A DNA stretch of 64,000 nt from Stenotrophomonas bentonitica. GTDB taxonomy: Bacteria; Pseudomonadota; Gammaproteobacteria; Xanthomonadales; Xanthomonadaceae. The notes beneath the pieces were generated by a model. That model made no database searches and was not told where the DNA came from. It was given only the letters and a program-made list of their open reading frames with translations. Shown here in pieces: positions 17,989 through 26,969 of the stretch. The position numbers and the translations under genes were made by a program. The stretch covers positions 186,001-250,000 of the forward strand of contig NZ_PKQP01000001.1 of assembly GCF_002887735.1 (NCBI RefSeq). The letters run 5' to 3'. The number at the start of each line of letters is the position of its first letter. Position 1 is the stretch's first letter.

Positions 17989-20900
17989 TCAGAAGCGGAA
18001 GCCGACTTCTGCCTTGACCTGACGCGGCGTACCGATGATGTCGCCGGTCTCGTTGTAGCTGGCCTGCAGCTTGCCGTTGGTCTTGACGTAGTTGTAGGTC
18101 GAGAAGTTGTCGAAGTTGAACACGTTGATGATGTCGATACGAGCGTACAGCTCGGTCTCGCCCGGCATCTTGAACGTCTTCGTCGCCTGCAGATCGACCG
18201 AACGGTAGCCGAAGATCTTGCCACCCAGCAGGAACTTGCCATTGGCATTGGGCACGGCTGCCTGCGGGGTCGGCAGGTTGTAGCCACTGGCCTGCGGCAC
18301 CGGGTACCAGTCGTTGACGGCGGTCGGGGTAGCCAGGGTGACCTTGCCACCGAAGGTGATGCCCCAGAAGCCCGCGTACGAACCGGTGACCACCAGGCGG
18401 TGGCGCGGCGCGCCGTTGGAACGGATGGTCGGATAATCTTCGATCAGGCCGCGGTCGAACGCGTACTTCTCGTTGATGTCACGGTTGTGGCGCGCGGTGG
18501 TCCAGGTGTAGGCCACCGAGGTGCCCCAGCCGCTTTCCTGGGTGAACGGCTTCTGCGCCGACAGCAGGACCTGGGTCGCACGGGTCTTGATGCCCTGCTG
18601 GCCGATGATCAGGCTGCCGAAGCCCGGCACGTTGCAGCTCCAGGCCTGGCTCAGGCCCGGGTCGGTGCCGCCGCACAGGCGCGGGTCATCGAAGAACTGG
18701 CCGGTCGGGTAACGGTTGCCCAGGGTGAAGGCGAAGCCGTCGTAGCTCAGGGTGCGGGAAATGGTGGCATCGGTCAGCCACTCACCGACCTGGTTGCTCA
18801 TGCCGAAGCTGAACTGGTCCGAGTACGGCACCTTGAGGTTGTTGTTCAGCAGATCGACTTCCAGGCCGGCGTTGCTGGTCGAACCGACCAGGGCCTGCAG
18901 GTTGCCGATGCCGTTGAGTAGGTTCGGGTTCCAGTCATAGCAGGCGGCCTGGCCGTCGATGCAGGTGCCGGTGGCCGGGTTGCGGAAGTAGATGGTCGGC
19001 TGCGGCAGGGCCAGCTTGGTGGTTTCCAGCTGCAGGTTGTCGAACAGATCGCGGTCATACGAACGACCGGCACCACCGTGGAACACGTGCTGCTCGTCGG
19101 CGTTGACGTCATACGAGAAGCCCAGGCGCGGCTGCCAGGCGTCCTTGAACGCCTTGCGGTTGTGGCCGTTGCTGATGTAGTCGCCGATGTTCAGGCCGCC
19201 CAGCGCCAGCGAATCGGCGTAGGTCTGGCCCGCGGCCGCGCGCGGATCCTGCGAGTAGATCGCGTCGACCACCTGCTGCGGGGTCACGAAGTCCAGGTAG
19301 GACGGGGTCTTCTCGTAGTCCCAACGCAGGCCGAGGTTCAGCTGCAGATGGTCGTTGACCTGCCAGTCGTCCTGGATGAACAGGCCGATCTGCTTGGACT
19401 TCGAGCGCACTTCGCCCGACACGCCCGACACGCCGGTCACCGGCTTGACGAACTGCGCCTTGTACGGAATGGAAGACGGGAAGTCCGGATCACCCAGGCT
19501 GTAGGTGAAGGTCGGATTGATCTGCGCGGCATCGGATGCGTACAGATCGATCTGCTTGTACTTGGCGCCCATCTTGATGGTGTGGTCACCCTGCCACTCG
19601 ATGCCGTCCAGGGTCAGGTTGTCTTCGATCGACCAGCCCTTCTGGCCCTTCACCTGCGAATCCAGCGCCGATGCGCCACCGATCTTCACCACGGTGCGGT
19701 CTTCGGTGCCGTCCGGTGCGGTGTAGGTGATGCCGTTGGCCAGGGTCAGCGGGGTCGGGTTGTTGAACGAATCTTCGTGGGTGACCATCAGTTCGTTGTA
19801 GTAACGCTCGCCGCTGTGGTTCCAGCGCAGGGCGTAACGACGGTCGGTGTTGACCACTTCACGGCCGGCTTCCGGCGAGGTCTGGCCGCTGAACTGCGAC
19901 TGGGTTTCATCGCGGTCCTGGAAGGTCAGCTCGATGCGATCGTTGTCGGTCGGCTCGAAGTCGATCTTGCCGAAGATCAGATCCTGCTGGAACGGCTGGC
20001 TGGCCGGGCCGAGGCCGGCGGCGCCTTCCGGCGGCAGCAGCGCGGCAGCGCGGCCGACCGCGCCGTCCGGCGCGATGGTGACCGGCAGGTCGAAGCGCTT
20101 GGCTTCGTAGGTCACGAAGAAGTGCGCCTTGTCCTGGATGATCGGGCCACCCAATGCAAAACCGTATTCCTTCTCGGCCGATGCCTCTTTGCTCTGGCCA
20201 GCCTGGCGCTCGGCCGGGGTCTTGGCGCGCATGTCTTCGTTGGTGTAACGGTAGAAGGTTTCACCCTTGAACTCGTTGGTACCGGACTTGGTGGCCGCGG
20301 TCACGGCCGCGCTCGACACCTGGCCGTATTCGGCCTTGTAGTTGCCGCTGATGACCTTGTATTCACCGATCGCCAGCTGCGGGAACGGGTTGCCGGCGCT
20401 GCCGGACTGGCCGGCCACGCCGCCGCCCTTGACGTAGCTCTTCTGGCCCACGCCGTCGATGTAGACGTTGGTGCCGTCGGAGTTGGTGGCACCGCCACGC
20501 AGCGAGGTGTTGCCCTTGGCATCACGGGTGAAGATCAGGCCCGGGACCGCGTCGGCGAATTCCAGGAAGTTGCGCGACACCTGCGGGGTGGTCTGGATCT
20601 GCTGCAGGCTGACGGTCTTGCCCACTTCGGAGGTACGCACTTCCTGCAGCAGGGTCGGTGCAATGACGTTGACCGTGTCCAGGTTGGTGGCGTTGGCGGT
20701 GCCGCCGTTGGCCGGCGCGCCGCTGAAGTTCAGGGTCGCGGTGGAGGCCACGGTGACCGTCACCTTCTGCGTCTGGCCATTGGCCACGACGTTGTAGGTG
20801 CCCGGGTCCAGGCCCATCAGCGAGTAGCTGCCATCGGCACGGGTGGTGGCGCGGCGCACGGTGCCGCTGGCCACGTTGGTGGCGGTGACTTCGGTGCCGG

Positions 20901-21048
20901 CGGCAGCCTCGGCGACCTGGCCGCGCAGCGACGAGGTGGCCGACTGCGCCATCACGCTCGGGGCGGCGCCCAGCATCAGGCAGGTGACCAGCGCGCTGGA
21001 CAACAGACTGCGTGCGGGCGCGCGGTTGCGGTGATTGGAATACGTCAT
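17989..21048 (-). CDS. Oar-like TonB-dependent outer-membrane receptor
   Basis: A 1019-residue outer-membrane receptor. It has a signal peptide (SSALVTCLMLGAAPSVMAQ) and then an N-terminal carboxypeptidase-regulatory-like domain at ~35-110 (TSSLRGQVAEAAAGTEVTAT, ATTRADGSYSLMGLDPGTYN). A plug domain follows (~135-260: VSLQQIQTTPQVSRNFLEFA, SLRGGATNSDGTNVYIDGVG), then a beta-barrel ending in the aromatic-terminal signature KAEVGFRF. This Oar-type layout is common among carbohydrate receptors of Xanthomonadaceae. ATG 21048 has the Shine-Dalgarno GGAGAG. It lies between lacI and the glycoamylase/ABC operon on the same strand and probably imports the oligosaccharide across the outer membrane. Confidence 0.93.
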   Translation of the reverse strand: MTYSNHRNRAPARSLLSSALVTCLMLGAAPSVMAQSATSSLRGQVAEAAAGTEVTATNVASGTVRRATTRADGSYSLMGLDPGTYNVVANGQTQKVTVTVASTATLNFSGAPANGGTANATNLDTVNVIAPTLLQEVRTSEVGKTVSLQQIQTTPQVSRNFLEFADAVPGLIFTRDAKGNTSLRGGATNSDGTNVYIDGVGQKSYVKGGGVAGQSGSAGNPFPQLAIGEYKVISGNYKAEYGQVSSAAVTAATKSGTNEFKGETFYRYTNEDMRAKTPAERQAGQSKEASAEKEYGFALGGPIIQDKAHFFVTYEAKRFDLPVTIAPDGAVGRAAALLPPEGAAGLGPASQPFQQDLIFGKIDFEPTDNDRIELTFQDRDETQSQFSGQTSPEAGREVVNTDRRYALRWNHSGERYYNELMVTHEDSFNNPTPLTLANGITYTAPDGTEDRTVVKIGGASALDSQVKGQKGWSIEDNLTLDGIEWQGDHTIKMGAKYKQIDLYASDAAQINPTFTYSLGDPDFPSSIPYKAQFVKPVTGVSGVSGEVRSKSKQIGLFIQDDWQVNDHLQLNLGLRWDYEKTPSYLDFVTPQQVVDAIYSQDPRAAAGQTYADSLALGGLNIGDYISNGHNRKAFKDAWQPRLGFSYDVNADEQHVFHGGAGRSYDRDLFDNLQLETTKLALPQPTIYFRNPATGTCIDGQAACYDWNPNLLNGIGNLQALVGSTSNAGLEVDLLNNNLKVPYSDQFSFGMSNQVGEWLTDATISRTLSYDGFAFTLGNRYPTGQFFDDPRLCGGTDPGLSQAWSCNVPGFGSLIIGQQGIKTRATQVLLSAQKPFTQESGWGTSVAYTWTTARHNRDINEKYAFDRGLIEDYPTIRSNGAPRHRLVVTGSYAGFWGITFGGKVTLATPTAVNDWYPVPQASGYNLPTPQAAVPNANGKFLLGGKIFGYRSVDLQATKTFKMPGETELYARIDIINVFNFDNFSTYNYVKTNGKLQASYNETGDIIGTPRQVKAEVGFRF

Positions 21049-21117
21049 GTAACTCTCCGGGTGGTGGTGGCCGTCTTTGCGGCCCCTGTCGTTTTATGTG
21101 GTGCGTTTTTTTAGGGC

Positions 21118-21142
21118 GTCACGACCAACGGTCGTGACCTAC
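21118..21142 (-). repeat. SMAG/REP-like palindrome overlapping the lacI stop codon
   Basis: On the minus strand GTAGGTCACGACCGTTGGTC continues to GTGAC, giving a 9-bp stem (GTCACGACC / GGTCGTGAC) headed by GTAG. The TAG inside the GTAG head is the stop codon of the lacI gene. An A-rich, not T-rich, run follows the hairpin on the minus strand, so it is not a classical terminator. Confidence 0.65.
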
Positions 21143-22161
21143 TGCTCGGTTCTGGCTCTGCTCGAATCACGCACGATCAGGGTCGGTACAAGCGTCTGCT
21201 TGTCGCCGGCCCCTTCTGTGTTGTTGCCATCCATCAACTGCAGCAGGCGCGTCGCGGCCTTATCGCCGAGGTCGGCGATACTCACCTGCATCGTTGTCAA
21301 CGATGGGTGAACGAAACGTGCCAGCGGAATGTCATCGAAACCCGCCAATGCGACATCGAACGGGACACGGACGCCTGCCTGCGCGAACGCATACAGACAC
21401 CCCAGCGCCATCATGTCGTTGGCGGCGAACACCGCGTCGGGCAGCGTGCCGGCTGCCAGCAACTCCTGTCCGGCGCGATGGCCGGAAGCTTCGTCAAAGT
21501 CACCGGGCAACTCGATCCCTTCGGCAGCATCGCCGAAGGCCGCCAGCGCATCGCGGAAACCGCGCAGGCGCTCACGGGCGTCGTAGTTGAGGTCCGGACC
21601 GGAAATGAAGGCGATGCGCCGATGCCCGACGTCCAGCAGGTGGCGGGTCATGGCCATCGCGCCGGCATGGTCATCGATGCTCAGCACCGGATGATCCTGC
21701 TCGGGCAGATACGTGTTGATCAGCACCGTGGGCAACGACTGCGGCAGGTTGTCGGTCAGGAAGCCCGGGCTCTCGGCATACGGCGAGAGCACCAGCAACC
21801 CATCGACACGGCCGCGCATGGCCCGCAGGGCCGCGCCCTGCTGCTCCTGGTCACCGTGGTAACTGGACACGAGCAGATGCTGGCGACGCTCGCGGGCCAC
21901 CCCATCGATGCCGCGCATCAGTTCGGAGAAGAATTCGCCATAGAGATCGGGCAACACCACGCCAATGGTATTGGTCCGCCGGCTGCTCAGGCTCCGGGCC
22001 GCTGCATGCGGGGTGTAGCGCAGTCGCGCCGCCACCTCCAGCACCAGCTTGCGCACGGGCTCGGCAACATTTTCATGGCCATTGAGTGCGCGCGAGACCG
22101 TGGCAACAGAGACACGGGCTTCACGGGCGACATCTTTGATAGTGATCGCTGCCTTGTTCAC
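21139..22161 (-). CDS. LacI-family transcriptional regulator
   Basis: A regulator of ~340 residues. The N-terminal helix-turn-helix is AAITIKDVAREARVSVATVS followed by RALNGHENVAEPVR, and the hinge AARSLSSRRTNTIGVVLP leads to a periplasmic-binding-protein-like effector domain. GTG 22161 is preferred because GGAGG lies just upstream; the in-frame ATG at 22176 contains that Shine-Dalgarno in its own codons. It heads a minus-strand sugar-utilisation locus, so its effector is probably a mono- or oligosaccharide taken up by it. An operator at 22205-22218 overlaps its likely -10 (TACATT), implying autoregulation. Confidence 0.92.
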   Translation of the reverse strand: MNKAAITIKDVAREARVSVATVSRALNGHENVAEPVRKLVLEVAARLRYTPHAAARSLSSRRTNTIGVVLPDLYGEFFSELMRGIDGVARERRQHLLVSSYHGDQEQQGAALRAMRGRVDGLLVLSPYAESPGFLTDNLPQSLPTVLINTYLPEQDHPVLSIDDHAGAMAMTRHLLDVGHRRIAFISGPDLNYDARERLRGFRDALAAFGDAAEGIELPGDFDEASGHRAGQELLAAGTLPDAVFAANDMMALGCLYAFAQAGVRVPFDVALAGFDDIPLARFVHPSLTTMQVSIADLGDKAATRLLQLMDGNNTEGAGDKQTLVPTLIVRDSSRARTEQ

Positions 22162-22204
22162 TTCGCCGCCCTCCACGGCTTAGAGATCTGGGCTTGGCGC
22201 GGAA

Positions 22205-22218
22205 TGTAAGCGTTTTCA
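22205..22218. promoter_or_regulatory. LacI-family operator before lacI
   Basis: TGTAAGCGTTTTCA matches TGNAANCGNTTNCA exactly. It lies 44 bp upstream of the GTG start and overlaps the probable promoter of the lacI gene. The rest of the 163-bp gap up to bolA shows no other feature. Confidence 0.75.
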
Positions 22219-22324
22219 AACCCGGATGTAAACACTACGTTAGCCTCATGTCGTACGGCGGTAACCAAAAGCTGTCCATGGCGGCCCTTTCCGGGACCGA
22301 CCAGGACAAGGCGGGACAAGGGTT

Positions 22325-22594
22325 TCAGCGGTTTTTGACCGGTGTCTCGGCGCGAATGGACAACGCGTGGATATCGGTCTCCATCATCGTCCCCAAGGCC
22401 GCATAGACGGCCCGATGGCGCGCCAGCGGGAGCTTTCCTTCGAAGGCGGCGCTGACCACGTGCACCTTGAAGTGCCCCCGACCATCACGCGCGCCCTCGT
22501 GGCCGGCATGGCGATGACTGTCGTCCTTGACCTCCAGCAGCTCCGGATCCAGCGCCTGCTGCAGCGCCTCGCGGATACGCTCGACCCGGTTCAT
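22325..22594 (-). CDS. bolA: BolA-family protein
   Basis: An 89-residue BolA-like protein ([20 protein letters not shown]). It contains the conserved core [20 protein letters not shown] and [18 protein letters not shown], including the His residues that ligate a shared 2Fe-2S cluster with monothiol glutaredoxins. BolA proteins act in iron-sulfur trafficking and stress morphology. Its ATG overlaps the stop of the upstream yciI-like gene by ATGA. The symbol is used for the family; it could be an IbaG-type paralogue, as only 89 residues are present. Confidence 0.88.
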   Translation of the reverse strand: MNRVERIREALQQALDPELLEVKDDSHRHAGHEGARDGRGHFKVHVVSAAFEGKLPLARHRAVYAALGTMMETDIHALSIRAETPVKNR

Positions 22595-22896
22595 GGCAGG
22601 ACCTTGCGGAACGGACGCACCTGGACGCGCACGTAGACGCCCGACTCCACATAGGGATCGGCGGCGGCCCAGTCCTGGGCGTGGGTCAGCGAATCGAACG
22701 CGGCGATCACCACGCTGCCGCTGAAGCCGGCCGGACCGGGATCTTCGCTGTCGATGGCCGGGCACGGGCCGGCCAGCAGCAGCCGGCCTTCATCCTGCAG
22801 GGCCTGCAGCCGGGCCAGATGGGCCGGGCGCGACGCCAGACGGGCGGCCAGCACATCGGTGCCGTCATAGCCTTCAATCACATACCACACGGGCAA
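22591..22896 (-). CDS. YciI-family protein
   Basis: A 101-residue protein of the YciI/YCII family, a ferredoxin-like dimer of uncertain enzymatic role. Family features are [40 protein letters not shown], a GPCPAI loop, [20 protein letters not shown] and the end VRPFRKVLP, including the conserved His and Asp-Pro pair. It overlaps bolA by 4 bp and is cotranscribed with it. The yciI-bolA pairing is common in gammaproteobacteria. No function is assigned beyond the family. Confidence 0.88.
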   Translation of the reverse strand: MPVWYVIEGYDGTDVLAARLASRPAHLARLQALQDEGRLLLAGPCPAIDSEDPGPAGFSGSVVIAAFDSLTHAQDWAAADPYVESGVYVRVQVRPFRKVLP

Positions 22897-23236
22897 CTCC
22901 GAGGTCTTGTTGAATCGATCCCGCGCATTCTAGCGGGGCTGGCTGGACACTGGCGCCCCAACCCCGTAGTCTTAGCTCCATTGCACGTGGCTGGACGCAG
23001 CGCCCCGTCGGCCCCCGGCTCCACCGCCAGCCGACGACCGATCCACTGCCCCACACCAGCACACGTAGACGACCTCCCCGTAGTTCTGTCGCTGCCCATC
23101 GCGGCGCGCCTTGCTGTTTGAAGTGTGGAACCGCGCCGACCCAGGCGTGTCATGGCTTGCCATCCTGCCGCCCGGGACCGTTCCGGACGCTGGCATGGTG
23201 CGGCGACCGGTCCGTTGCAATACTGACGTCTATTTG
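22897..23236. other. Intergenic region between yciI and scpA
   Basis: 340 bp between divergent genes. It must contain the leftward yciI-bolA promoter and the rightward scpAB-rluB promoter. I see no RNA gene, repeat or recognisable operator here. The scpA frame stays open back to 23111, so an earlier scpA start is possible. Confidence 0.4.
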
Positions 23237-24142
23237 ATGACTGCCGAACTCGCGCCCGACGCGAACCCGCCAACCCGAGTGCCCGCCCCACAGCAGCAGG
23301 AAATGCCGCTGGCCGTGGTGCATGGACAGCCGGTCCTGCAGATCCCGCAGGACCTGTACATCCCACCGGACGCGCTGGAAGTCATCCTGGATGCCTTCGA
23401 AGGTCCACTGGACCTGCTGCTGTACCTGATCCGCCGGCAGAACCTGGACATCCTGGACATCCCGGTGGCCGAGATCACCCGCCAGTACGTCGAGTACATC
23501 AACGTCATGCAGGAGCTGCGCTTCGAACTGGCGGCCGAATACCTGGTGATGGCGGCGATCCTGGCCGAAGTGAAGTCGCGGATGCTGCTGCCGCGGCCGC
23601 CCAGCATCGAGGGCGAGGAAGCCGATCCACGCGCCGAGCTGGTGCGCCGGCTGCAGGAGTACGAACGTTTCAAGCAGGCCGCCGAAGACATCGACAGCCT
23701 GCCCCGCCAGGACCGCGACACCACCGTGGCCCACGCCTTCGTCCCCGACCGCGCGGCCGTCAAGCTGCCGCCGCCGGTGGATCTGAAGGAAATGCTGATG
23801 GCGCTGCACGACGTGCTCAAGCGCGCCGAGCTGTTCACCGGCCACGCGATCAAACGCGAGGCACTGAGCGTGCGCCAGCGGATGGGCGACGTGCTGGGTC
23901 GTCTGGAAGACGGCAGGTTCTACCGGTTTGAAACGCTGTTCACCGCCGAAGAAGGCAAGCTGGGGGTGCTGGTCACCTTCCTGGCCCTGCTCGAACTGGC
24001 CAAGGAACAGCTGCTGGACATCGTCCAGGAAGCTCCGCTGGCGCCGATCTACGTCAAGTCCCTGGCCGCCGGCAACACCAACGAACCGCTGCAGTTCAAC
24101 AGTGAGTTCGACGACAACGACGCCGCCAACGCATCCGACTGA
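23237..24142 (+). CDS. scpA: Segregation and condensation protein ScpA
   Basis: A ~301-residue ScpA kleisin. The hallmark N-terminal block is LDAFEGPLDLLLYLIRRQNL followed by DILDIPVAEITRQYVEYINV, and the C-terminal winged-helix block includes FYRFETLFTAEEGKLGVLVT. ScpA bridges Smc and ScpB in the chromosome-condensing complex on the nucleoid. ATG 23237 (MTAELAPDANPP) is chosen because the family motif starts ~55 residues in; the frame is open upstream to 23111 without conserved sequence. scpB follows 15 bp later. Confidence 0.92.
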   Translation: MTAELAPDANPPTRVPAPQQQEMPLAVVHGQPVLQIPQDLYIPPDALEVILDAFEGPLDLLLYLIRRQNLDILDIPVAEITRQYVEYINVMQELRFELAAEYLVMAAILAEVKSRMLLPRPPSIEGEEADPRAELVRRLQEYERFKQAAEDIDSLPRQDRDTTVAHAFVPDRAAVKLPPPVDLKEMLMALHDVLKRAELFTGHAIKREALSVRQRMGDVLGRLEDGRFYRFETLFTAEEGKLGVLVTFLALLELAKEQLLDIVQEAPLAPIYVKSLAAGNTNEPLQFNSEFDDNDAANASD

Positions 24143-24157
24143 GCACCCGACCCACGT

Positions 24158-25195
24158 ATGGATCAACCGCTGATCAACCGTATTGTCGAAGGCGCCCTGC
24201 TGGCAGCCAGCGAGCCGTTGACGCTGGCGCAGCTGCAGGGTCTGTTCCCGGAAGAGGAACCGGCACCGCCGGGCAGCATCGAACGCGCGCTGGAACTGCT
24301 GCGCGAGGGCTGCCAGGACCGCGGCGTGGAACTGGTCGAGGTGGCCTCCGGCTTCCGCTTCCAGGTCACCAGCGAGGTGCACGGTTACATCACCCGGCTG
24401 TGGACCGAACGCAAGACCCGCTACACCCGCGCGACCCTGGAAACGCTGGCCCTGATCGCCTACCGCCAGCCGATCACCCGCGGCGAGATCGAACAGGTCC
24501 GCGGCGTGGCGGTCAGCAGCAACATCATCCAGGCCCTGGAAGAGCGTGAATGGATCCGCGTGATCGGCCACCGCGACGTGCCCGGCAAGCCGGCGCTGTT
24601 CGGCACCACCAAGGGCTTCCTGGATTATTTCGGCCTCAAGCGCCTGGACGAACTGCCGCCGCTGTCCGAGCTGCGCGACCTGGGTGAGCTGGAACCGCAG
24701 CTGCCGCTGGACAGCGAAGGCCAGCCGGCCGGCCGCCTGCCCGCAGGCGCGGCGACACCGGATGCGGCGCTGGACAGCGACGCGGCCAACGACGACGACG
24801 CCCCGGCGCCGACGGACCCTGCGGAGCCGGTGGATCCTGCAGCGCCGCTGGATCCTGTAGACCCGGTAGACCCGGCCGCCGCCCGCCTGGCCGCCCGCGT
24901 GGCGCTGGCCACGGCCCGGCTGGCGGAGCAGCCGGCAGATCCGGACAATAGCGAAGCTTCCGCCGATGCGGACGCTTCGGACACCCCATCCCATGCGCCG
25001 TTGTCGCCTGCCGACGACGACGCGGATACGACCGCCAGCGATGGCGAACCCGATACCGCGCCGGGAGAGCGCGCGGCGCCCCAGAACGAAACCGAAAACA
25101 ACGCCGTCGCGAAGACGACCGTGGCTGTTGACGAAGCCGATCCCGAACCAGAGGCCGACGCATCCGTTGCCGGCCGGAGCCAAGTAAATGAGTGA
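24158..25195 (+). CDS. scpB: Segregation and condensation protein ScpB with long acidic tail
   Basis: A 345-residue protein. The first ~185 residues are the ScpB tandem winged-helix domains (LINRIVEGALLAASEPLTLA, RATLETLALIAYRQPITRGE, FGTTKGFLDYFGLKRLDELP). The remaining ~150 residues are a low-complexity Ala/Asp/Pro/Glu tail with D-P-V-D-P repeats, which makes it longer than typical ScpB. It partners ScpA and Smc in chromosome segregation. The stop overlaps the rluB start by 8 bp, so the two are translationally linked. Confidence 0.9.
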   Translation: MDQPLINRIVEGALLAASEPLTLAQLQGLFPEEEPAPPGSIERALELLREGCQDRGVELVEVASGFRFQVTSEVHGYITRLWTERKTRYTRATLETLALIAYRQPITRGEIEQVRGVAVSSNIIQALEEREWIRVIGHRDVPGKPALFGTTKGFLDYFGLKRLDELPPLSELRDLGELEPQLPLDSEGQPAGRLPAGAATPDAALDSDAANDDDAPAPTDPAEPVDPAAPLDPVDPVDPAAARLAARVALATARLAEQPADPDNSEASADADASDTPSHAPLSPADDDADTTASDGEPDTAPGERAAPQNETENNAVAKTTVAVDEADPEPEADASVAGRSQVNE

Positions 25196-26957
25196 CACCC
25201 CCCGCAAGCCGTCGTTGAACAAGCTTTCGCTCAAGCGCGAAACCGCCTCCGAACAGCCCAAGCTCGAAGAGCGCCTGCACAAAGTGCTGGCGCAGGCAGG
25301 CCTGGGTTCGCGCCGCGCGCTGGAACAGCGCATCGCCGATGGCCTGGTCAAGGTCAATGGCGAGGTCGCGCAGACCGGCCAGTCGATCAAGAGCGGCGAC
25401 AAAGTCGAACTGGACGGCCGTGGCTTCGTGGCCACCGCGCTGACCGAGACGTCGCGCGTGCTGGCCTACAACAAGCCGGAAGGCGAAGTGACCACGCGCG
25501 AAGATCCCGAAGGTCGCCCGACCGTGTTCGAAGCGCTGCCTGCCCTGAAGGGCGCGCGCTGGATCGCGATCGGCCGCCTGGACATCAACACCACCGGCCT
25601 GCTGCTGGCGACCACCGATGGTGAGCTGGCCAACGCGATGATGCATCCCTCCTACGAGGTCGAGCGCGAATACGTGGTGCGCGTGCGTGCCCCGGAAGGC
25701 GAAGAGAAGGTGCCGGACAGCATCGTCGACCGCCTCGCCCGTGGCGTCGCGCTGGAAGACGGCCCGGCCAAGTTCGACGAGATCGAACGCATCGGCGGCA
25801 CCGACTCGCACGACTGGTTCCGCGTGGTCGTCAAGGAAGGCCGCAACCGCGAAGTGCGCCGCCTGTGGGAATCGCAGGGCTGCCAGGTCAGCCGCCTGAA
25901 GCGCACCCGCTACGGCAAGGTGAGCCTGCCGCGCGAACTGCTGCGTGGCCAGTCGGTCGAACTGCCGGCCAAGCAGGTCGAAGCGCTGCGCGCCGAACTG
26001 AAGCTGGAAGAAGGCGCGCCGTCGGCGCTGACCCTGCAGCCGGTGATCGGCCAGCGCCGCGCCGCCAAGACCACTGTGCGCGTCTCGCGCGAGGGTGGCC
26101 GTGGCAACGCCTACGTCAACGGCCACAACTCGGCCGATGAAGGCCGCGAACTGCGTCGTTTCGACAACGTGCGCGAAGAGCGCGGCCGTGGTCGCGGCGG
26201 CAAGGGCGGCGGCTTCAAGGGTGGCCTGACGGTCAGCGGCGAAGCAGCAGCCAAGCAGTCGCAGCGCCCGTTCAAGGCGCGCCCGGACAAGGGCAACCGT
26301 GCGCTGCCGGAAGGCAACCCGGCCGCGTTCCGCAGCTGGTACGTGCCCGACGGTGTCAGCACCGGCCCGAGCGGCCACCGCAATGCCGGCCCGGGCGCTG
26401 CCCGTGGCCCAGGTTCGCGCGGTCCGGGTGCCGGCGCAGGCGCCGGCGGCCAGGGCCGTCCGTACGGCAAGCCGAAGGGTCCGGGTGGCGCAGGCGGCCC
26501 GGGTCGCGGCAGCTACGGCGGCGGCGCTGAAGGCCGCGGCGGTTATGCCGGCGGTGGCGAAAGCCGTGGCGGCTACGGCGGCCAGGGCCGTCCGGCCGGT
26601 CCGGGCGGCGGTGGCAACCGCGGCGCCCAGGGGGGCCAGGGTCCGTCCCGCCATCCGTATGGCCATCCGGGCAATGCACCGAGCTTCCCGTCCGACCACG
26701 CCAATCCGGGCGCCAGCCCGTACGGCAGCGCGCGCCCGGCGGGCAACCGCGGTCCGGGTGGTCCGGGTGGCAACCGTGGCCCGGGCGGCGCCAATGCGCG
26801 CGGTCCTGGCGGCAATCGCGGCCCCGGTGGTCCGGGCGGCAACCGGGGCCCGGGTGGCCCGGGTGGTCGCGGTCCGGGCGGCCCGGGCGGTCGTCCCGGC
26901 GGCAACCGTGGCCCGGGCGGCGGCGGTCACCGTGGTGGCGGCCCGCGCGGCGGCTGA
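25188..26957 (+). CDS. rluB: 23S rRNA pseudouridine synthase RluB with Gly/Arg-rich tail
   Basis: A 589-residue RsuA-family synthase. The S4 domain is ERLHKVLAQAGLGSRRALEQ, and the catalytic motif GRLDINTTGLLLATTDGELA carries the nucleophilic Asp at ~132. The catalytic part ends near residue 275. Residues ~380-589 are almost wholly Gly/Pro/Arg/Asn (GGNRGPGGPGG-type repeats), an RGG-like disordered RNA-binding extension seen in many Xanthomonadaceae homologues. RluB modifies U2605 (E. coli numbering) in 23S rRNA. It starts inside the scpB 3' end and is followed by a strong terminator. Confidence 0.9.
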   Translation: MSDTPRKPSLNKLSLKRETASEQPKLEERLHKVLAQAGLGSRRALEQRIADGLVKVNGEVAQTGQSIKSGDKVELDGRGFVATALTETSRVLAYNKPEGEVTTREDPEGRPTVFEALPALKGARWIAIGRLDINTTGLLLATTDGELANAMMHPSYEVEREYVVRVRAPEGEEKVPDSIVDRLARGVALEDGPAKFDEIERIGGTDSHDWFRVVVKEGRNREVRRLWESQGCQVSRLKRTRYGKVSLPRELLRGQSVELPAKQVEALRAELKLEEGAPSALTLQPVIGQRRAAKTTVRVSREGGRGNAYVNGHNSADEGRELRRFDNVREERGRGRGGKGGGFKGGLTVSGEAAAKQSQRPFKARPDKGNRALPEGNPAAFRSWYVPDGVSTGPSGHRNAGPGAARGPGSRGPGAGAGAGGQGRPYGKPKGPGGAGGPGRGSYGGGAEGRGGYAGGGESRGGYGGQGRPAGPGGGGNRGAQGGQGPSRHPYGHPGNAPSFPSDHANPGASPYGSARPAGNRGPGGPGGNRGPGGANARGPGGNRGPGGPGGNRGPGGPGGRGPGGPGGRPGGNRGPGGGGHRGGGPRGG

Positions 26958-26969
26958 TCAGTGACACAA

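Noticed and set aside
21118-21138. Inverted repeat after lacI as an intrinsic terminator
   Set aside because: On the minus strand the hairpin is followed by an A-rich, not T-rich, stretch. The GTAG head fits a SMAG-type repeat better.
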